Positions 6,586 through 12,802 of a stretch of 12,802 nt of DNA are shown one piece after another. Positions within the stretch are counted from its first letter, which is position 1, and the number at the start of each line of letters is the position of its first letter. The position numbers and the translations under genes are program-made. The notes beneath the pieces were generated by a model that was not told the origin of the DNA, made no database searches, and saw nothing but the letters and a program-made list of their open reading frames with translations. The DNA comes from JBEKJU01 sp050011095 (GTDB lineage: Bacteria; Desulfobacterota; Syntrophorhabdia; Syntrophorhabdales; WCHB1-27): NCBI GenBank assembly GCA_050011095.1, contig JBEKJU010000081.1, forward strand, positions 1-12,802, read 5' to 3'.

Positions 6586-9500
6586 TTGAGCGAGTTCGTC
6601 CACCTCCACCTGCACACGCAGTTCAGCCTCCTCGACGGGGCCATCCGCTTCGAGCCGCTTTTCAAGACGGCGCGCTCCTACGACATGCCGGCATGCGCCA
6701 TCACCGACCACGGGAACATGTTCGGCGTGGTCGATTTTTATTTCGCCGCCAAATCCGCCGGCATCAAGCCGATCCTCGGCTGCGAGGCCTACATAGCGCC
6801 CCGGTCGCGCACCGACAAGGAGCGGCACGAAGACAACGCCTACCACGTCGTGCTCCTCGCCCTCAACAACGAGGGGTACCACAACCTGATGAAGCTCATC
6901 AGTATCGCCCACATGGAGGGCTTTTACTACGTGCCCCGGATCGACAAGGAGGTCCTGAGACAATACAACTCCGGCCTCATTTGTCTGACCGCGTGCCTCA
7001 AGGGGCAGATACCCCAGATGATCCTGAAGGATGACGAGAACGGCCTCGCGACCCAGATGGACGACTATCTCTCCATATTCGGCGACCGCCTCTACCTTGA
7101 GCTTCAGGACAACGGGATGGCCGAGCAGAAAAAGGTGAACGAGGGTCTCCTTCGGCTCGCCTCCCAATACAATGTGCCTCTCGTCGCGACTAATGACTGC
7201 CACTACCTCAGAAAGCAGGAGGCCAGGGCGCATGAGCTTCTGCTCTGCATCCAGACAGGCAAGAAGATCACCGATACGGATCGCCTCAGACTCTCCACCG
7301 ATGAATTCTATGTCAAGTCGCCCGCCGAGATGACAGCCGCCTTCTCCGCTTATCCAGAGGCCCTTGCGAACACCCTCAGGATCGCCGAGATGTGCCAGGT
7401 CACCGTTCAAACCGGCGTCTACCACTTCCCGAACTTCGCCCTCCCGGGCGGAAGGAGCCCCGAGGAGCACTTCGCGGAGCTTTGTATCGAGGGCTTCGGA
7501 AAAAAAATGGTGAACATCGCCTCGTCATACGGGGAATTTACGGACGAGCTGCGCGAGAAATACAAGGCGAGACTGGCATACGAGATGGACGTCATCAGGA
7601 CAACCGGCTTCGCCAGTTATTTCCTCATTGTTGCCGATTTTATCAATTATGCGAAATCGGAGGATATCCCCGTAGGCCCCGGCAGGGGCTCGGCCGCGGG
7701 CAGTCTCGTCGCCTTCTGCCTCGATATCACGAACGTCGATCCCATCAAGTACGACCTCCTCTTTGAACGCTTCCTCAACCCAGAGCGGATCAGCATGCCC
7801 GACATCGACGTGGACTTCTGCTTCGAAGGACGGGAGCGGGTCATCGAGTACGTTACCCGGAAGTACGGGAAGGATAACGTGGCCCAGATCATCACCTTCG
7901 GGACGATGAAGTCGAAGGCGGCGGTCAGGGACGTGGGAAGGGCCCTCGGCCTCCCCTATGCGAACGTGGACCAGATAGCAAAGCTCATCCCGACGACCCT
8001 CGATATCACGATCGAGCAGGCCCTGTCCGAGGAGCCCCGGCTCAAGGAGCTTTACGAGAAGGACGGGACCGTGAAAGAGCTTATCAACAACGCGATGGTT
8101 CTCGAAAGGCTCGCCCGCCACGCCTCCACCCATGCCGCCGGGATCGTCATATCGAACAAGCCGCTCATGGAACACGTCCCCCTCTACCGCGGTCAGAACG
8201 GCGAAACGGTGACCCAGTATTCCATGAAAACGATCGAGAAGATAGGTTTGGTCAAGTTCGATCTCCTCGGTCTCAAGACCCTGACGATCATCGACAACGT
8301 CATCAAGATGCTCCGGGCCGACGGGGTGGAGCTTGATATCACGAGCCTTCCCCTCGATGACCTGAGGACCTACCGGCTCCTCGCGTCGGGCAATACATCG
8401 GGCATATTCCAGCTTGAAAGCAGGGGCATGAGGGAGCTTCTCACGCGTCTCAAGCCCTCCCAGTTCGAGGACATCATCGCCCTCATCGCCCTCTACCGTC
8501 CCGGTCCCCTGGGAAGCGGCATGATCGATGACTTCATCAAGAGAAAGCACAATCCGTCCCTTGTCAAGTATGAGACGGAGCTTCTGAGGGAGGCCCTTGA
8601 AGAGACGTACGGCGTGATCGTCTATCAGGAGCAGATCATGAAGATCGCGTCACTTCTAGGCAACTTCACCAAAAGCGAGGCGGACGCCCTCAGGAAGGCC
8701 ATAAGCAAGAAGATACCCGAGCAACTTGAATCCTACAAGGAGCAGTTCAAGCAGGGGTGCGCGGCGAACAACGTCAGGCCCGAGGCGGCAGCGAAGATCT
8801 ACGACGTCATTCTGCGGTTCGGCCAGTACGGCTTCAACAAATCGCACAGCGCCGCCTACGCGCTCGTGGCCTATCAGACGGCCTACCTGAAGGCCCACCA
8901 CTTCCTCCCCTTCATGGCCGCGATCCTCACGAACGAGGTGAACGACACGGACGGCCTCATAAAGTATATCACCGAGTGCAGAGAAAACGGCGTCACCATC
9001 CTGCCGCCCGACATTAACGAGAGCGCGAAGGTCTTCACCATAGTGGGAGACAGGATACGATACGGCCTTCTCGGCATCAAGGGTGTGGGAGCGGCAGCCC
9101 TCGACAGCATCATCGGCGCCAGGGGCGAAGCCGGGGGGTTCTCGTCATTCACCCATTTTTGCAGCCTCGTCGATTCCAGGAAGGTCAACAAAAAGGTGGT
9201 GGAGAGCCTCGTAAAGGCAGGCGCCTTCGACTGCATGGGCCTCAGGCGGTCCCAGCTCTTTGCGCTCATGCAGGATAAGTGGGACAGGCTGTCGAAGAAG
9301 AACGGCAAAAACAGCCAACAGATGGATATCTTCGGCACGACCGGCTGGACGCCCAAGGAAGAGGAGATCCCCCAGGCGGAGGAGCTAGACCGCGCGGAGA
9401 TACTCAAGGGGGAAAAAGAGGCCCTTGGCTTCTACTTCAGTCAGCATCCCCTCTCGGCGTACCAGGACGTGATCTCCCGGATCACCCGCCTCGACACGGC

Positions 9501-10026
9501 CAGCATAAAGGAGACGGAGACGAGCGACGACGTGACGATCGTCGGCATCGTGAACGGCTACAAGGAGATCACGACCAAAAGGGGGGATCGCATGGCGAAC
9601 ATCTCCCTCGAAGATACGAAGGGAATCGTGGAGGCGATCATCTTCCCCGATCTTCTGTCGAAGAACCAGCCCGTGCTCAAGAGCGACAAGCCCATCGTCG
9701 TGACGGGGGCGCTCGAGAGGACCGAGGACGGGACGTGCCGCATCAGGGCAAAGATCATCACGCCCCTCCAGGAGATACAGGACGCCCAGGCACAGGTCGT
9801 CCGGGTGAAGATCGACTGCGCCCAATTCAAAAAGGACTATCTGCGGCGATTGAGAGACATCTTCGTCACCATCAGGGGAGATTCCAGGGTCTCTTTCGAA
9901 TTTCTCCGGAACGGCGAGCAGAGGGTCTTCCACCTCCCCGATGAGGTGCGCGTTGATGCGGGGAAGGCCGCCATGATCGCGAAGCACTTCGATGGAGGCC
10001 TGGATATTGAGGTCGTGAAAGGATGA
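6586..10026 (+). CDS. dnaE: DNA polymerase III alpha subunit
   Basis: Replicative C-family DNA polymerase, 1146 residues and full length. An N-terminal PHP domain (about 1-280) keeps all nine expected metal ligands: H8, H10, D17, H42, E67, H87, C137, D204 and H206. The palm contains GPGRGSAAGS (364-373) and the catalytic aspartates D406 and D408 in PDIDVDF, with the third, D559, in VKFDLLG. Fingers and a helix-hairpin-helix region follow. QMDIF (912-916) matches the internal beta-clamp-binding pentapeptide, and an OB fold starts near 983. The start is TTG, one base after the guaA stop, with GGGAG (6577-6581) four bases upstream. Only this start preserves the HLHLHTQFSLLDG opening of the PHP domain. 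The weak start codon and tight junction suggest coupling to guaA translation. The gene overlaps accA by 4 nt. No proofreading subunit is nearby. Confidence 0.97.
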   Translation: MSEFVHLHLHTQFSLLDGAIRFEPLFKTARSYDMPACAITDHGNMFGVVDFYFAAKSAGIKPILGCEAYIAPRSRTDKERHEDNAYHVVLLALNNEGYHNLMKLISIAHMEGFYYVPRIDKEVLRQYNSGLICLTACLKGQIPQMILKDDENGLATQMDDYLSIFGDRLYLELQDNGMAEQKKVNEGLLRLASQYNVPLVATNDCHYLRKQEARAHELLLCIQTGKKITDTDRLRLSTDEFYVKSPAEMTAAFSAYPEALANTLRIAEMCQVTVQTGVYHFPNFALPGGRSPEEHFAELCIEGFGKKMVNIASSYGEFTDELREKYKARLAYEMDVIRTTGFASYFLIVADFINYAKSEDIPVGPGRGSAAGSLVAFCLDITNVDPIKYDLLFERFLNPERISMPDIDVDFCFEGRERVIEYVTRKYGKDNVAQIITFGTMKSKAAVRDVGRALGLPYANVDQIAKLIPTTLDITIEQALSEEPRLKELYEKDGTVKELINNAMVLERLARHASTHAAGIVISNKPLMEHVPLYRGQNGETVTQYSMKTIEKIGLVKFDLLGLKTLTIIDNVIKMLRADGVELDITSLPLDDLRTYRLLASGNTSGIFQLESRGMRELLTRLKPSQFEDIIALIALYRPGPLGSGMIDDFIKRKHNPSLVKYETELLREALEETYGVIVYQEQIMKIASLLGNFTKSEADALRKAISKKIPEQLESYKEQFKQGCAANNVRPEAAAKIYDVILRFGQYGFNKSHSAAYALVAYQTAYLKAHHFLPFMAAILTNEVNDTDGLIKYITECRENGVTILPPDINESAKVFTIVGDRIRYGLLGIKGVGAAALDSIIGARGEAGGFSSFTHFCSLVDSRKVNKKVVESLVKAGAFDCMGLRRSQLFALMQDKWDRLSKKNGKNSQQMDIFGTTGWTPKEEEIPQAEELDRAEILKGEKEALGFYFSQHPLSAYQDVISRITRLDTASIKETETSDDVTIVGIVNGYKEITTKRGDRMANISLEDTKGIVEAIIFPDLLSKNQPVLKSDKPIVVTGALERTEDGTCRIRAKIITPLQEIQDAQAQVVRVKIDCAQFKKDYLRRLRDIFVTIRGDSRVSFEFLRNGEQRVFHLPDEVRVDAGKAAMIAKHFDGGLDIEVVKG

Positions 10027-10985
10027 AGCGATATTATCTTGATTTTGAAAAGAAGCTCGAGCCCCTCGAACGCAGAATAGAAGAGATAAGGAAATTCCAT
10101 GACCATAAGGATACCCACTACGCGAAGGAGCTCGATGGACTGCTCAGGAAGGTCGGCCGGACAGAGAAAGAGATTTATGGCGTTCTGAGCAACTGGCAGC
10201 GGTGCCAGCTCTCCCGCCACCTGAACCGCCCCCATACGCTCGATTATATCCAGAGCCTGTGCACCGATTTTATCGAGCTTCACGGCGACCGGAGATTCAG
10301 GGACGACCCTGCCATGGTAACCGGCTTCGCCCGCCTCAACGGTACGGCCATCGCGGTGCTGGGGCACCAGAAGGGCAACACGCTCAGCGAGATGGCGGCG
10401 AGAAATTTCGGTATGGCGAACCCCGAAGGATACAGGAAGGCCACAAGGGTCATGGAACTGGCCCAGCGATGGCAAAAACCGATCCTCACCTTCATCGATA
10501 CCCCCGGCGCCTATCCGGGCGTGGGGGCTGAAGAACGGGGCCAGGCCGAGACTATCGCATCGAGCATCGAGTTCATGTTTTCCCTTTCCGTTCCCGTCAT
10601 TACGATAGTCATAGGAGAGGGCGGGAGCGGGGGTGCGCTGGCCATAGGTGTGGCGAACAGGGTCCTCATGATGGAAAATGCCATCTACTCCGTCATCTCG
10701 CCTGAGGGCTGCGCCGCAATCCTTTGGAGAGACGGGTCGAAGGGGCCGCTGGCCGCGGACATCCTCAAGCCCACGGCCCAGGACCTTTACGGGCTGAAAG
10801 TCATAGACGAGATCGTAGGCGAGCCCTTCGGAGGGGCGCACCGGGACTGGGATGCAGCCTTTCGAGCGGTCTCGACGGCCATAGCAACGCACCTCGGTGA
10901 GCTGCAACAGGTGCCCGGAGATATCCTGAAGCAGCAGAGGTACGAGAAATTCAGAAAGATGGGCATATTCGAGGAAACGCTTTAG
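10023..10985 (+). CDS. accA: Acetyl-CoA carboxylase carboxyltransferase subunit alpha
   Basis: Half of the carboxyltransferase that moves the carboxyl group from biotin-BCCP to acetyl-CoA, making malonyl-CoA for fatty-acid synthesis; it acts in the cytosol as an alpha2-beta2 complex with AccD. The 320 residues show the typical helical N-terminus (about 1-55, charged, coiled-coil-like), then the crotonase-like fold. Visible motifs are FIELHGDRRFRDDPAMVTG (83-101), the PGAYPG turn (161-166), the glycine-rich oxyanion loop GEGGSGGALA (198-207) and SPEGCAAILW (226-235). The start overlaps the dnaE stop as ATGA, a classic sign of translational coupling. accD, accB and accC are not in the window and must lie elsewhere. 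It is the last gene of the operon, followed by a hairpin and T-run. Confidence 0.97.
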   Translation: MKRYYLDFEKKLEPLERRIEEIRKFHDHKDTHYAKELDGLLRKVGRTEKEIYGVLSNWQRCQLSRHLNRPHTLDYIQSLCTDFIELHGDRRFRDDPAMVTGFARLNGTAIAVLGHQKGNTLSEMAARNFGMANPEGYRKATRVMELAQRWQKPILTFIDTPGAYPGVGAEERGQAETIASSIEFMFSLSVPVITIVIGEGGSGGALAIGVANRVLMMENAIYSVISPEGCAAILWRDGSKGPLAADILKPTAQDLYGLKVIDEIVGEPFGGAHRDWDAAFRAVSTAIATHLGELQQVPGDILKQQRYEKFRKMGIFEETL

Positions 10986-10989
10986 AGGG

Positions 10990-11060
10990 GCCTCACTCCG
11001 AAGCGGCGACCGCGGCGGGGTACCCACGGAGTGGGTGTCGCGAGGCGCGTGGGGGTTTTT
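10990..11060 (+). terminator. Probable operon terminator after accA
   Basis: Within the 82-bp gap between convergent genes, ACCCAC-GGA-GTGGGT (11022-11036) is a perfect 6-bp hairpin. The 3' arm continues as GTCGC (11037-11041) and GAGGC (11042-11046), which pair with GCGAC (11006-11010) and GCCTC (10990-10994). This gives a longer stem with bulges on the 5' side. A T5 run at 11056-11060 follows. The T-run is nine bases past the stem, which is not ideal. Alternatively CCCACG (11023-11028) pairs with CGTGGG (11048-11053), ending two bases before the T-run. Placement favours termination; the exact fold is uncertain. Confidence 0.5.
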
Positions 11061-11067
11061 CGCTTCC

Positions 11068-12360
11068 CTACTGCCGTTTCAGCGTCTCTATCTTCACCTT
11101 GGCGATCCTTCTTCCGTGGATGCCGACGACGGTGAGCCTGTAGCCGTCGTAGTGAACGATCTCGCCGCCCCTGGCGATCCCCTGTATCTGCGAAAGGATA
11201 AAACCCCCGAGCGTCTCGTAGTCGGGAGATTCAGGGAGACCGACATCGAGGGCGTTATTCAGGTCGCGCACGGAATACGAGCCGTCGACCACGACCGACC
11301 CGTCCTTGTTCCTTTCCACCCGGACCTCCACATCCGTCTCATCCATGATCTCGCCGAAGATCTCCTCCATGATGTCTTCGAGCGCCACGATGCCCGCGGT
11401 GGTGCCGTACTCGTCGACAACGATGGCCAGATGGACGCGGCGCTTCTGCATGTCCTTGAAGAGGGCGCTGATCTTCATGGTATCGGGAACGAAATAGGCC
11501 TTTTTCAGTAACGCCTGAAGCTCGATGGGCCTGTCCAGCCAAATGCTCCTCATCACGTCCTTTTGATAGACAATGCCGAGGATCCTGTCGAGGTGGCCCC
11601 GGTAGACGGGATACCGTGAAAACTCGTTCTCCACGATATACCGCACGTTTTCCTCCTGAGGTTTCTCGATGTCGAGGGCGTAGATATTCGGACGGGGGAC
11701 CATGATCTCCTTCACCGAACGGTCGACGAACTCGAAGACGCTCTGGATCAGCTCTTCCTCCGTGCTGTCGAAGACGCCCTGGAGCCGGCCCTCTTCCAAA
11801 AGCACCTTGATCTCATCCTCCCCGATCACCTCGTCCGTCTTCTTGAGGCCAAGGAGCTTCATGATCGAGAGGACGGACGTATTGAGGACCCAGACAGGCA
11901 GGAAAAGGACCTTCGACAGCAGCTCGAAAACAGGCAAAAGGCGCAAGGCCGCCCGCTCTCGATAGTTGATGCCGATATATTTCGGCAAAAGCTCCCCCGC
12001 CACCATGATGACATAGGTGAGCACGATGACGACGATGATGAGGGAGACCGTCCCGGAGAAGGCGCCGACATAGGGTATCCTCTTGACGTACGGCTCGACA
12101 TAGGTGATCGAAATGATGCCGCCGATAGCGGAGGCCAGGGTGCCGACGATGGTAATCCCGATCTGCACGAGGGAGAGGAAGTTCTCGGGTTTTTCGCGCA
12201 TCCGGAGGAGGGCCCGCGCCTTATCCCCGCCGCCCCCCTTGACCATTTCCTTCAGCTTGCTCTTCCGGGACGAGATGACGGCGAACTCCCCCGCCGAGAA
12301 TATCCCGTTCAGGATGACGAGGACGATAATAATGATGATTGACCAGAAAAGATTATCCAT
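11068..12360 (-). CDS. CorC/HlyC-family membrane protein (DUF21-CBS-CorC_HlyC)
   Basis: Inner-membrane protein of the CNNM/CorC family, members of which take part in Mg2+ (and Co2+) efflux or resistance; 'hemolysin' in older names is historical. The 430 residues show all three modules. A DUF21 membrane domain (about 1-185) has helices near 5-27, 62-86, 103-121 and 141-168, with the family motifs NGIFSAGEFA (18-27) and GELLPK (122-127). A CBS pair (about 205-340) includes MVPRPNIYAL and VDEYGTTAGIVALEDI (315-330). The CorC_HlyC domain (about 345-427) carries VDGSYSVRDLN and YETLGGFI. The ATG at 12360-12358 starts the first helix; only a weak AAGG lies upstream. The gene follows the activase-type gene by 23 nt on the same strand and converges on accA. 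The exact ion is not readable from sequence. Confidence 0.92.
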   Translation of the reverse strand: MDNLFWSIIIIIVLVILNGIFSAGEFAVISSRKSKLKEMVKGGGGDKARALLRMREKPENFLSLVQIGITIVGTLASAIGGIISITYVEPYVKRIPYVGAFSGTVSLIIVVIVLTYVIMVAGELLPKYIGINYRERAALRLLPVFELLSKVLFLPVWVLNTSVLSIMKLLGLKKTDEVIGEDEIKVLLEEGRLQGVFDSTEEELIQSVFEFVDRSVKEIMVPRPNIYALDIEKPQEENVRYIVENEFSRYPVYRGHLDRILGIVYQKDVMRSIWLDRPIELQALLKKAYFVPDTMKISALFKDMQKRRVHLAIVVDEYGTTAGIVALEDIMEEIFGEIMDETDVEVRVERNKDGSVVVDGSYSVRDLNNALDVGLPESPDYETLGGFILSQIQGIARGGEIVHYDGYRLTVVGIHGRRIAKVKIETLKRQ

Positions 12361-12383
12361 CGAGGTTCTCTGACCTTCGCCGT

Positions 12384-12802
12384 TCAGTCTCTCCGAAAAT
12401 ACTCGTTCACCTGGTGCATGAACGCCTCCAGCCTGGTCGTGATGTTGCTCTCTCCCTGGCCGTCGTATGCGACATTGATGACGGGCACGTTGTACTTGTT
12501 CTGGATCAGCTTCATGATGGCGCTCGAAATCGTGCCGGGCATGCAGGTGAAGGGCATGGCATTGACGATGCCCGATGCGCCCTTATCGATGAAATCGATG
12601 CTCTTGCCGACGGTCAGTATGGCCTCTCCCTCGAAGCTCTCATCTATGTACGGCATTGCCTGGTTCAGGACGTACTGCATCCTCGGCTCTTTCCCCTGTC
12701 TCAGGTATTGTTCGAAGATCCTCTCCATTCGGTGCTCGTCCTTCCTCTGTATGTGATCGGTCAGCATGATCTGGAAGAAATTGGGCAGGCCTCCCTGGTG
12801 CA
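12384..12802 (-). CDS. 2-hydroxyacyl-CoA dehydratase activase-family protein, C-terminal fragment
   Basis: The last 138 or so residues of a gene entering from beyond the right edge; the frame stays open to the window end (HQGGLPNFFQIML upstream of an internal ATG at 12767), so no start is visible. The signature NAMPFTCMPGTISSAIMKL and then VPVINVAYDGQGESNITTRLEAF (part), plus a closing MHQVNEYF, match what I know of the C-terminus of large (about 1,000-1,400 residue) activase proteins. These combine BcrAD/BadFG-type ATPase domains with DUF2229 regions and are common in anaerobes. Such proteins are related to the ATP-dependent activators of 2-hydroxyacyl-CoA dehydratases and benzoyl-CoA reductases, which feed low-potential electrons to 4Fe-4S enzymes. 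The Cys in PFTCMPG could be a cluster or active-site residue. The substrate is unknown. CorC/HlyC follows after 23 nt, perhaps on the same transcript. Confidence 0.72.
   Translation of the reverse strand, partial: HQGGLPNFFQIMLTDHIQRKDEHRMERIFEQYLRQGKEPRMQYVLNQAMPYIDESFEGEAILTVGKSIDFIDKGASGIVNAMPFTCMPGTISSAIMKLIQNKYNVPVINVAYDGQGESNITTRLEAFMHQVNEYFRRD

Noticed and set aside
7525..8550. Antisense open frame of 341 codons opposite the dnaE palm
   Set aside because: Shadow of a conserved catalytic region, with no start signal or motif of its own.
9837..11027. Antisense open frame of 396 codons opposite the dnaE end, accA and the terminator region
   Set aside because: It runs against two clearly identified genes and through the hairpin region. 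No family motif was seen; explained by third-position GC bias.
11035..11511. Plus-strand frame of 158 codons over the 3' part of the CorC/HlyC gene
   Set aside because: Antisense to conserved CBS and CorC_HlyC domains; no ribosome site or motif.
1..12802. CRISPR arrays, tRNA genes, insertion sequences, phage genes or attachment sites
   Set aside because: No regularly spaced repeats, cloverleaf-like sequences, transposase or integrase motifs, or target-site duplications were found on reading through both strands.

Overview
This window reads as an ordinary chromosomal segment of a GC-rich, strictly anaerobic, Gram-negative bacterium. I infer a deltaproteobacterial or Syntrophorhabdus-like lineage. 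The grounds are a guaB-guaA-dnaE-accA gene string, a membrane polyferredoxin paired with a Tat-type DUF362 protein, and the C-terminal end of a large 2-hydroxyacyl-CoA dehydratase activase-type protein, a family of anaerobes. No 16S or other taxonomic marker is present, so the lineage is inference. No tRNA, rRNA, CRISPR array, insertion sequence or phage gene was seen.

Layout. At the left edge (1-658, minus) lies the N-terminal half of an APC-family amino acid permease whose 3' end is outside the window. The gap at 659-969 is a divergent control region: it has a sigma70-like promoter facing the permease, a 7-bp perfect hairpin or dyad, and a second sigma70-like promoter facing right. Next comes a two-gene rightward unit: a Tat-signal DUF362 protein (970-1854) and a 499-residue protein joining a NapH-like membrane ferredoxin to a NapG/MauM-like multi-cluster ferredoxin (1880-3379).

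From 3551 to 10985 four housekeeping genes are packed as one operon: guaB (IMP dehydrogenase), guaA (GMP synthase), dnaE (replicative DNA polymerase III alpha, with an apparently intact PHP metal site) and accA (acetyl-CoA carboxylase carboxyltransferase alpha). The junctions are 13 nt, 1 nt and a 4-nt ATGA overlap. An extended -10 promoter with an overlapping dyad precedes guaB, and a G/C-rich hairpin with a T5 run follows accA. The operon would tie GTP synthesis, DNA replication and the first step of fatty-acid synthesis to one promoter.

On the right, two minus-strand genes converge on accA: a CorC/HlyC-type DUF21-CBS membrane protein (11068-12360) and, upstream of it, the C-terminal fragment of the activase-family protein (12384-12802, continuing beyond the window).

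The part most worth attention is the DUF362/polyferredoxin pair. The fusion carries an internal RR-containing hydrophobic segment exactly between its two ferredoxin halves. This could place iron-sulfur clusters of a single polypeptide on both sides of the membrane. The rest is recognisable housekeeping sequence.
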